Positions 52,101 to 59,500 of a stretch of DNA of 64,000 nucleotides are shown piece by piece. Origin of the DNA: Jiangella alkaliphila (GTDB lineage Bacteria > Actinomycetota > Actinomycetes > Jiangellales > Jiangellaceae); NCBI RefSeq assembly GCF_900105925.1, contig NZ_LT629791.1, positions 6,852,001-6,916,000 on the forward strand. The letters are read 5' to 3'. Position numbers and translations under genes: made by a program. Every line of letters starts with the position of its first letter. Positions within the stretch are counted from its first letter, which is position 1. The notes under the pieces are model-generated. The model made no database searches, was not told where the DNA came from, and saw nothing but the letters and a program-made list of their open reading frames with translations.

Positions 52101-53188
52101 CAGCCGATCGGCCCGGTGGCGCGATCGAACAGGCTGCCGCACTCGAAGTCGGCCAGGTCCAGCTCGGGCGCGGCGAACTCCGCGGCGTTGCTCTGGTCGA
52201 TGAGGAACTGCTCGGCGAAGAACGCGCGGTCGTCGTTCTCGATCGACGCCGGGTCCAGCTCGCCCGTCGCGGCGCAGTACCCCATGGCCAGGCCGATCGC
52301 GCCCTGCCACGGCCCGTCGCTGGACACCGTCGCCGTCATGGTGCCCGCCTCGATCGCGGCGATCGCCTCCGGCACCGCGTCGATGCCGACCACACCGACG
52401 TTGTCCAGCCCGACCGCCTCCAGCGCCTGCACCGCGCCGAGCGCCATGTCGTCGTTGGCCGCCCAGACGCCGCCGACGTGCTCAGCGTGCGCGGTCAGCA
52501 GCGTGCGGGTCACCGTCAGCGCCTCGGCACGATCGAAGTTGGCGGTCTGCTCGTCGAGCAGGGTGATGCCCGGGTACTCGGCCAGGGCGCGCTCCAGGCC
52601 GGCGAAGCGATCCTGCGCGGCGGAGGTGTCGAGGATGCCCTGCAGCGCGATGACGCCGCCGCTGCCGCCCATCCGGTCGAACAGCGCCTTGGCGATGAGG
52701 TACCCGGACTCCTCGCCGTCGTAGGTGATGTGCGCGACCCAGCGGTCGAAGCCGTCCCACGGGTTCAGGTCGACCGGCTTGTTCCACTGGGTGACGAGGA
52801 ACGCGCCGGCCTCGTTCGCGGCGGCGACGATCGGCGCGGTGTCGGCGTCGCCGTTCGGGAGCACGTTGAAGACGGTGCACTCGATGCCGCTGCCGGCCAG
52901 CGCCTGGCGGATCTGCTCCTGCTGGCGCTGCGAGTCGCCGTCGTACGTGAGGTGCTGCTGTTCCAGGTCGACCGACTCGGCGAAGGTGTCGCCGCCGGTC
53001 AGCCAGGCCGCCTCGTACGGGTTGGTCTGGTTGCGGACCTGGCCGATCAAGGTGATCTCGTCGGGACTGCAGCTGCCGTCCCCTTCCGCGCTCGTGCTGC
53101 CCCCGTCGTCCGAACAGCCGGCGAGCAGGAGCCCGCCGGCGAGGACGCCGGCGACGACCGTCGAGCGATGACGCGTGGGTTTCCTCAT
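52100..53188 (-). CDS. Sugar-binding lipoprotein of the CUT2 ABC importer
   Basis: 362 residues from ATG 53188 with GAGGGAAC upstream. Lipobox LLLAGC puts the lipidated cysteine at 25. The periplasmic-binding-protein-like fold (Peripla_BP_4) appears as FAESVDLEQQHLTYDGDSQR, GGVWAANDDMALGAVQALEA and VGVVGIDAVPEAIAAIEAGT, as in RbsB-type proteins. It is 72 bp after kduD, so it belongs to the same operon; likely ligand is an acidic monosaccharide or a uronate-derived sugar. Confidence 0.92.
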   Translation of the reverse strand: MRKPTRHRSTVVAGVLAGGLLLAGCSDDGGSTSAEGDGSCSPDEITLIGQVRNQTNPYEAAWLTGGDTFAESVDLEQQHLTYDGDSQRQQEQIRQALAGSGIECTVFNVLPNGDADTAPIVAAANEAGAFLVTQWNKPVDLNPWDGFDRWVAHITYDGEESGYLIAKALFDRMGGSGGVIALQGILDTSAAQDRFAGLERALAEYPGITLLDEQTANFDRAEALTVTRTLLTAHAEHVGGVWAANDDMALGAVQALEAVGLDNVGVVGIDAVPEAIAAIEAGTMTATVSSDGPWQGAIGLAMGYCAATGELDPASIENDDRAFFAEQFLIDQSNAAEFAAPELDLADFECGSLFDRATGPIG

Positions 53189-53260
53189 TGAAGTTCCCTC
53201 TCGGCTTCGGACGGCCCGCGGGTGCGGACCGCGAGGACCTGACTGCGACACACGGGCCCG

Positions 53261-54076
53261 CTACCGGGCGCTCCAGCCTCCGTCCACGAGCAGGACGTGC
53301 CCCGTCACGTAGTCCGAGGCACGGGAGGCCAGGAAGACCGCGGCGCCGACGAGATCGGACGGCAGCCCCCACCGGCCGGCGGGGATGCGGTCGCCGATGC
53401 TCGTCGCGCGGGCCGGGTCGGTGCGGAGCCTGGCCGTGTTGTCGGTGACGATGTAGCCCGGCGCGATCGCGTTGACCTGCACCCCGCGCGGCGCCCACTC
53501 GTTGGACAGCGCGCGGGTGACGCCGGCGACGGCGTGCTTGCTCGCCGCGTACGACGCGACGCCGATGCCGCCCTCGAACGAGAGCAGGCTGGCGATGTTG
53601 ATGATCTTGCCGCGGCCCCGGGCGACCATCGGCCCGGCGATCCGCTGCGTGAGGAAGAACAGCGACGTCAGATTCACGTCGAGCACCTCGTTCCAGGAGC
53701 TCGCGTCGACCGTCAGCGCCTCCTCCCGGTGGATCACGCCGGCGTTGTTGACGAGGATGTCCACGTCCGCCGGCAGGAGCTCGTCCAGTGCACCGCTCGC
53801 GATCAGCTCCGGGTGCGACAGGTCGAGGTCGAGCGTCGTCGCCGTCCGGCCCAGCTCCTCGACCGCCGCCTTGGTGGCGTCGAAGCTGCCGGCCCTCCCG
53901 GCGAGCACGAGGTCCGCACCCGCGCCGGCCAGCCCGACGGCGATCGCCCGGCCGATGCCCCGGCTCACGCCGGTGACCAGCGCCGTCCGTCCGACCAGCG
54001 AGAACGCCCGCAGGTCGGCTTCGGGCGCCTGCACGGCGGGCGCTGCGGCCGCGGCCTGGCGGCCGTCGGTGCTCAC
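53261..54076 (-). CDS. kduD: 2-dehydro-3-deoxy-D-gluconate 5-dehydrogenase (KduD-like SDR)
   Basis: 271 residues from GTG 54076, overlapping kduI by GTGA. Cofactor motif TGVSRGIG (35-42), NNAG (110-113), catalytic S163, Y176 and K180 (SYAASK). The tail (YIVTDNTARLRTDPARATSI, PAGRWG) matches KduD proteins, which reduce 2,5-diketo-3-deoxygluconate in pectin and alginate-type uronate catabolism. A 25-residue Ala-rich N-terminal extension is unusual. Confidence 0.9.
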   Translation of the reverse strand: MSTDGRQAAAAAPAVQAPEADLRAFSLVGRTALVTGVSRGIGRAIAVGLAGAGADLVLAGRAGSFDATKAAVEELGRTATTLDLDLSHPELIASGALDELLPADVDILVNNAGVIHREEALTVDASSWNEVLDVNLTSLFFLTQRIAGPMVARGRGKIINIASLLSFEGGIGVASYAASKHAVAGVTRALSNEWAPRGVQVNAIAPGYIVTDNTARLRTDPARATSIGDRIPAGRWGLPSDLVGAAVFLASRASDYVTGHVLLVDGGWSAR

Positions 54077-54894
54077 AGGGCCTCCAGCGCTACGGGGTCG
54101 AGGTCGCCGTAGTCGGTGTTCTCGCCGGCCATCGCCCAGACGAACGCGTACGGCCCGGTGCCGGCCCCGGCGTGCACCGACCACGACGGCGAGATGACCG
54201 CCTCGCCGTCGCGGACCCAGAGGTGCCGGGTGTGGCCGGGCTCGCCCAGCACGTGCAGCACGCGGGCGTCGTCGTCGAGCTGCGTGTACAGGTAGACCTC
54301 GGTGCGGCGGTCGTGCCGGTGCGGCGGCATGGTGTTCCACACCGACCCCTCGGCGATGACGGTGACGCCGAGCTGGAGCTGGCAGGACGGGTGGCCGCCG
54401 GAGCCCCAGACGTAGCGGTACAGACGGCGGACGCTGGCGCCGCGCTGGTCGCCGAGGTCGACCGGCTCGATCTCGGCGCGCCGGAAGACCGCGACGCCGT
54501 GGTCGGCGTGCGCGGTCGCGGAGACCAGGTAGAACCGGGCGCCGTCGCCGCGGAACGCGACCCGCCGCCCGCGCCCGACGTACGCGCCGTCGAGCGTGCC
54601 CAGTTCGTACGGCTCGTCGTCGACGATGAGCCGGCCCGGCCCGCCGACGTTGACGACGCCGAGCTCGCGGCGTTCGAGGAAGTGCTCGGCCCGCAGCGGA
54701 TCCGCCGCCGGCAGTGCGAGGCTCTCGTCCGCGGTGGGTACCGCGCCCGCCACGACCAGGCGATCCTCGTGCGTGTAGACCGCGCGCACCTCGCCATCGG
54801 CGAACAGGTCGTCGACGAGGTAGCGTTCACGCAGCTCGGCGGTGGTCGCGGTCTCGGCCGAGGCCGGGGCGGTCGCCTGGCGGACCTCCATCAT
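54073..54894 (-). CDS. kduI: 5-dehydro-4-deoxy-D-glucuronate isomerase (KduI)
   Basis: 273 residues from ATG 54894, chosen because GGGAG lies five bases upstream; ATG 54906 would add four. The cupin metal ligands are present: H192, H194 and E199 (MPPHRHDRRTEVYLYTQ) and H241 (PSWSVHAG). KduI converts 4-deoxy-L-threo-5-hexosulose uronate, the product of unsaturated uronate release from pectin, to 2,5-diketo-3-deoxygluconate, the substrate of KduD next door. First gene of the operon. Confidence 0.94.
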   Translation of the reverse strand: MMEVRQATAPASAETATTAELRERYLVDDLFADGEVRAVYTHEDRLVVAGAVPTADESLALPAADPLRAEHFLERRELGVVNVGGPGRLIVDDEPYELGTLDGAYVGRGRRVAFRGDGARFYLVSATAHADHGVAVFRRAEIEPVDLGDQRGASVRRLYRYVWGSGGHPSCQLQLGVTVIAEGSVWNTMPPHRHDRRTEVYLYTQLDDDARVLHVLGEPGHTRHLWVRDGEAVISPSWSVHAGAGTGPYAFVWAMAGENTDYGDLDPVALEAL

Positions 54895-54922
54895 GGGCGC
54901 TCCCATCGAACGTCGGGCGACG

Positions 54923-54946
54923 GTTCACATATGCGGACACTTGTCC
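54923..54946. promoter_or_regulatory. IclR operator candidate before the kdu operon
   Basis: Contains the 18-bp motif GTTCACATATGCGGACAC (54923-54940), repeated with two changes at 56388-56405, and the palindrome GGACACTTGTCC (54935-54946). It lies 28 bp before kduI and about 70 bp before the IclR start. Best explained as the binding site of the divergently encoded IclR protein. Confidence 0.6.
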
Positions 54947-55015
54947 TTGTATGCGACCGCACTCAACCAGCATGTGAATGACCTGTCAAGGATGGGTCTG
55001 CTAGCTTTGTCCGTG

Positions 55016-55801
55016 ATGAGCGTCGACGATGTGGACGTCTCGCCCGACACAGAGGGCGATGAGGGGGACTTCCAGCCGGTGAAGTCCGCCGGCAGAGTGC
55101 TCGAACTCCTGGAGGTCCTCGCCAGTACCGGCCCGCGCACCATGCGCGACCTCGCCGACCAGCTCGGCGTGCCGAAGAGCAGCATGCACGCCCTGCTCAG
55201 GACCATGCAGCACTACGGCTGGCTGGAGCTCGACGCCACCGGCAAGCAGTACGGCCTCGGCGTTCACGCCCTCCTCGTCGGCTCCGCCTACGTCGACGGC
55301 GACGACGTCGTGGCCCGCACCAGCCCCATCCTCGACACCCTCGCCGAGAACACCGGCGAGACCGTCCACCTCGGCCGCCTCGAGGGCGACCACGTCGTCT
55401 ACATGGCCAAACGCGAATCGGTGCATCCGCTGCGGATGTTCTCGGCGGTCGGCCGCCGGCTCTCGGCGTACTCGACGGCGCTCGGCAAGTGCCTGCTCGC
55501 GGGGCTGTCCGACGAGGAGATCGCGGCGCGCATGCCGGCGAAGCTGGAACCGGCCACCGACAAGACGATCACCGACCCCGACCTGCTGCTCAAGGACATC
55601 CGGCGCGCCCGCGTCCGCGGCTACTCGATCGACGACGAAGAGACGACGCAGGGCCTGCGCTGCTTCGCGATCGCGCTGCCGCAGCGGGCGCCCACCCACG
55701 ACGCCATCAGCATCTCGGTCCCGATCTTCCGCCTCGACGACGAGCGCCAGGAGGCGATCGTCCGGCTGTTGTTCGAGGCTCGGTACTCGTTCGCCCGCTG
55801 A
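55016..55801 (+). CDS. IclR-family transcriptional regulator (KdgR-like)
   Basis: 261 residues from ATG 55016; in-frame ATG 54992 is an alternative and neither has a strong ribosome site. The winged helix (about 22-85) shows SAGRVLELLEVLASTGPRTM, RDLADQLGVPKSSMHALLRT. The effector domain follows with GETVHLGRLEGDHVVYMAKR and AYSTALGKCLLAGLSDEE. IclR proteins of the KdgR group respond to 2-keto-3-deoxygluconate, the end product of the Kdu steps, which fits its divergent position to kduI. Confidence 0.9.
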   Translation: MSVDDVDVSPDTEGDEGDFQPVKSAGRVLELLEVLASTGPRTMRDLADQLGVPKSSMHALLRTMQHYGWLELDATGKQYGLGVHALLVGSAYVDGDDVVARTSPILDTLAENTGETVHLGRLEGDHVVYMAKRESVHPLRMFSAVGRRLSAYSTALGKCLLAGLSDEEIAARMPAKLEPATDKTITDPDLLLKDIRRARVRGYSIDDEETTQGLRCFAIALPQRAPTHDAISISVPIFRLDDERQEAIVRLLFEARYSFAR

Positions 55802-55871
55802 CCGTTCTTCGGGGGTTTTGCCGAGTTGGCCGTCCCCCTGCTGGGACGGGGAAGAACCGGGCACAGCCCCC

Positions 55872-55950
55872 GAGACCCGAGTTGATCATGGAGAAGGTCG
55901 GCCCCGGAGGCGCTCGGAAGCCGACTTTCTCCATGATCAACTCGGGTCTC
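55872..55950. repeat. Inverted repeat A of the island
   Basis: 31-base arms 55872-55902 and 55920-55950 with one mismatch and a 17-base spacer. The arms include the palindrome TTGATCAT-like core GTTGATCATGGAGAA. In RNA the mismatch would be a G-U pair, giving a nearly perfect long hairpin. Confidence 0.9.
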
Positions 55951-55969
55951 GCCGGCGTCCTGGTCTCAG

Positions 55970-56044
55970 GTCACGTCCTGGTCCACCGTTACGCCGGCAA
56001 ACGCTTACCAGGCATCCATGCGTGACGGAGGACCAGGACGTGAC
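55970..56044. repeat. Inverted repeat B of the island
   Basis: 24-base arms 55970-55993 and 56021-56044 with two mismatches; the outer 15 pairs are perfect. Spacer of 27 bases. Confidence 0.88.
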
Positions 56045-56071
56045 ACCAGGCCGGCACGCCAACCGTCGAGG

Positions 56072-56169
56072 TCCTGGGTCTGACGCGCGACCTGGGTCTC
56101 AGGCGCGCCAAACGGCCAATCCGGGCCCGCAACCGCGCCTCACACCCAGGACGCGCCCCACACCCAGGA
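56072..56169. repeat. Inverted repeat C of the island
   Basis: 36-base arms 56072-56107 and 56134-56169 agree at 30 of 36 positions. Each arm itself contains a CCTGGGT direct repeat, so this pair looks older or internally duplicated. Confidence 0.75.
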
Positions 56170-56223
56170 AGCACCCCCGGACCGTCGCCACACTCCCCCC
56201 GTCCCCCTGATAGCTGCCGAGTT

Positions 56224-56320
56224 CTTAGACCCCGGAGGCGCGGGTCAAGTCCAAGCCCCGCAAGCACAGCGAACAATCACCACAGCGGGCGCGGACTTGA
56301 GGCGCGCCTCCGGGGCTAAG
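56224..56320. repeat. Inverted repeat D of the island
   Basis: Arms 56224-56259 and 56287-56320 match at about 30 of 34 positions plus one gap. The shared core CCCCGGAGGCGCG also appears in part in the spacer of repeat A. Confidence 0.75.
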
Positions 56321-56387
56321 ACCATGGGCAGCAGGGGGACGGCCAACTCGGCAAACCCCCCGCGAACCCCAAGGCCGCACGCCAGAA

Positions 56388-56405
56388 GTTCACATCTGTG
56401 GACAC
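56388..56405. promoter_or_regulatory. Second copy of the kdu-operon motif, before the giant oxidase gene
   Basis: GTTCACATCTGTGGACAC matches the motif at 54923-54940 in 16 of 18 bases and in the same orientation. A partial third copy, GTTCCACATCCGGGACA, follows at 56418-56434. Located 130-147 bp before the start codon of the giant secreted protein. Confidence 0.55.
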
Positions 56406-56534
56406 CCACCAAATTTGTTCCACATCCGGGACAGAGTTCTTGACTCTGGACAATTCCCACCCCTATCGTCCAGCGGGAGTGCCCGGTGCGGGGGCCGGCC
56501 ACGAGTCGCCGTTCTCGAACGATGGGGTTTGCGA

Positions 56535-59500
56535 ATGACCGAGCACAGAGCGTCTGCCCACTCACGTCGAACTGGCGTCACTCACCGGATCCTGCGTCGC
56601 CTCGCGCTGTTCCTGGCGCTGGTGATCGCCGTCCCGGTGGTCGCCATACTGCCGGGTTCGGCAGCGACCCAACCCGCTGAGCAGGCCGAACCGCTGGACA
56701 CCGACCTGCGGGTCCTCCTCTTCTACAAGCCCAACTTCCACGCCTCCCACGTGCAGGCCCGCCAGGCGATCCGTGACCTGGCCGCGGAGCTGGGGACGCA
56801 GTACGGCCGGACCGTCGAGATCACCGACACCGACGACCCCTCCGTGTTCACGCCGGAGAACCTGGCCACCTACGACACGCTGGTGTTCGCGCAGACCGGC
56901 GGGGTCCTGTTCAACGACGCACAGCGCGACGCGCTCGAGGGGTACATCCAGGGCGGCGGCGGGTGGATGGGCATCCACTACACCGGCTGGTCGGCGGGCA
57001 CCGTCAGCGAGCACGACGTCAACCCGTGGTACCTCGGGCTGGTCGGCGCGGTCTCCGAGGGACACCCGGAGAACCCGGCTATCCGCCAGGCGACGGTCCG
57101 GGTCAGCGCCGAGGACCACCCGCTCACGGCGGGCATCCCGGACGAGTTCGTCCGCAGCGACGAGTGGTATGACTGGAACGTCAACCCGGCGGCGAACGTC
57201 CGCACCCTGCTCGAGGTCGACGAGACGACGTACACCGACGGGCGGCACGGCAGCATCCACCCGGTCACCTGGTGCCAGGAGTACGACGGCGGCCGGTCCT
57301 GGTACACGTCGATGGGCCACGACGGCGCCTACTTCTCCGAGCCGGTCATGCGCGACCAGATGCGTCACGGCCTCGCCTACACCGCCGGGCTGGTGCTCGC
57401 GGACTGCTCCCCGCCGGCCAGGGACAGCGCCGGCGAGTGGAGCCCCGTCACGCCCTGGCCGCTGATGGCGATCAACATGGCGCTCACCCACGACGGCAAG
57501 ATCCAGTCCTTCGGCAGCACGCCGACCGGCTGCGTCGACAACACCCCGTACGACTGGACCGGCAACTCCTGCGTCGCGCAGGGCGGCCAGTTCCAGACCG
57601 ACGTGTGGGATCCGGCGACGCCGCGGACGATGGACAACCTCTACGACGGCATCGTCGAGAACGCCACCTACTCCGACCTGTTCTGTTCGATGCAGGTGCA
57701 CGACCCGAACCGCCGCGCCATGCTCACGGTCGGCGGCGACGACAACCTCGGCGTCCGCAACGACCCGGTCAACGGCTCCATCGGCGTCACCAGCTACTCG
57801 ACGAGAACAGGGCTGCGCACCGAGGCGCCGATGAACGAGCCGCGCTGGTACCCGACCGGGACGGTGATGCCCAACGGCGACATCGTCGTCCAGGGCGGCA
57901 GCGTGCGCGGCGTCGCCGGCCCGGGCGTCCTCATGCCCGAGCGGTACAGCCCCGACGAGGGCTCCGGCTGGACGCTGCTGACCGGCGCGGAGAGCGCGGC
58001 CGCCTACGGTGACGGCGGCGGCGACCTCGGTCCGGACGAGAACCGCTGGTGGTACCCGCGGGCGTTCGTCGCACCCGAGAACGGCAACCTGTTCAACATC
58101 AGCGGCACCCAGATGTTCGAGCTGGACCCGTCCGGCCAGGGCACGCTGACACTGCGCGGCACGCTGCCGGCCGACGTCGCCAACCAGGGCGCGCTCGGCA
58201 ACCCCGTCGGCGCCACGTCGACCGCCACCATGTACCGGCCCGGCCAGATCCTGCAGGTCGGCGGCGGCTGGTGGGGCAACGGCGGCGGCCCGGCCGGCGC
58301 CCGCGCCGGGTTCACCGTCGACCTCATGACCGACGGCGGCACCGCCGAGCCGGCCGTCGAGGCGACCGAGCCGATGCGCTACCCGCGGCACTGGGCCAAC
58401 TCGACCGTCCTGCCCACCGGCGAGGTGCTGGTGACCGGCGGCGGCACGCAGAACAACGGCGCCCAGGGCGTCGCGACGATCCCGGAGGTCTGGAACCCGG
58501 ACACCGGCGAGTGGACCAGCGACCTGGCCCCGTACGCGCACGCCCGCCTGTATCACTCGACGGCGCTGCTGCTGCCCGACGGCCGCGTGATGATCGCCGG
58601 CGGCGGCGCGCCCGGCCCGCGCAACTACACCGACGCCGAGTTCTACTCGCCGGCGTACCTGTTCGACGGCGACGAGCTCGCGCAGCGCCCGGCGATCATG
58701 AACGCGCCGGACAAGATCGGCTACGACGGCACCTTCGACGTCGACGTGGCCGGCGAGATCTCCAAGGTCGCGCTGGTCCGCAACGGCTCGGTGACGCACG
58801 GCTTCAACAACGCGCAGACCTTCGAGGAGCTGGAGTTCGCGCGGACGGCCGAGGGCACGCTCACCGTCCAGGCGCCGGCCGACGGCACCTACGCGCCGCC
58901 CGGGTCGTACATGCTGTTCGTCCTCGACGCCGACGGCACGCCGTCGATCGCGGCGATGCTCGAGATCGACCCCGAGACGCCGATGGACACCCGCACCCCG
59001 CTGGTCGACCAGTTCGAGTACCCGCGGGTGCCGGCCGAGTGGCGCGGCGAGAACCCGCCGATGACCATCGAGGTCGAGGCCGGCGACGGGCGCCTGGCGC
59101 CCTGGTCGGTCGACGACGGGGTCGAGCTGGTGCGCGGCCTGGCGCCCGGCATGGGCGGGCTCGGCGTCGTCGGGTACCACCTCGACCTCGGCGAGTCGGG
59201 CAGCCTCACCCGGACCATCGACGGGCTGGTGCCGGGCAAGGAGTACCGGATCGCGCTGAGATACGCCCGCGACAGCAGGGTGTCGGTGGGTGACGGCGAC
59301 ACCGTCAGCGCCGATCTCAGCATCGGGTCGCTGGACACCACGATCACGGCGACCGGCGACGAACCGTCCGGCATCTCCGGGATCCCCAGACCCTCGACGT
59401 TCGCCACCTACACCGGCACGTTCACGGCGACCGCGGCGTCCGAGCCGCTGACCCTGACCGGGTCGGGCAGCAGCGCCGGCGTCATCGTCGACGACCTCAC

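Larger units (their letters stand above)
55811..56361. repeat. Gene-free island with 33-bp terminal inverted repeats
   Basis: Arms 55811-55843 and 56329-56361 are inverted copies of 33 bases with one mismatch, enclosing 485 bp that contain four further inverted-repeat pairs and no supportable gene. The size and terminal repeats resemble a miniature inverted-repeat element without transposase, but no target-site duplication is evident. It occupies most of the 733 bp between the IclR gene and the giant secreted protein gene. Confidence 0.75.

Noticed and set aside
55811..56361. CRISPR array or insertion sequence in the repeat island
   Set aside because: The repeats are inverted pairs, not regularly spaced direct repeats, and no cas or transposase gene is present.
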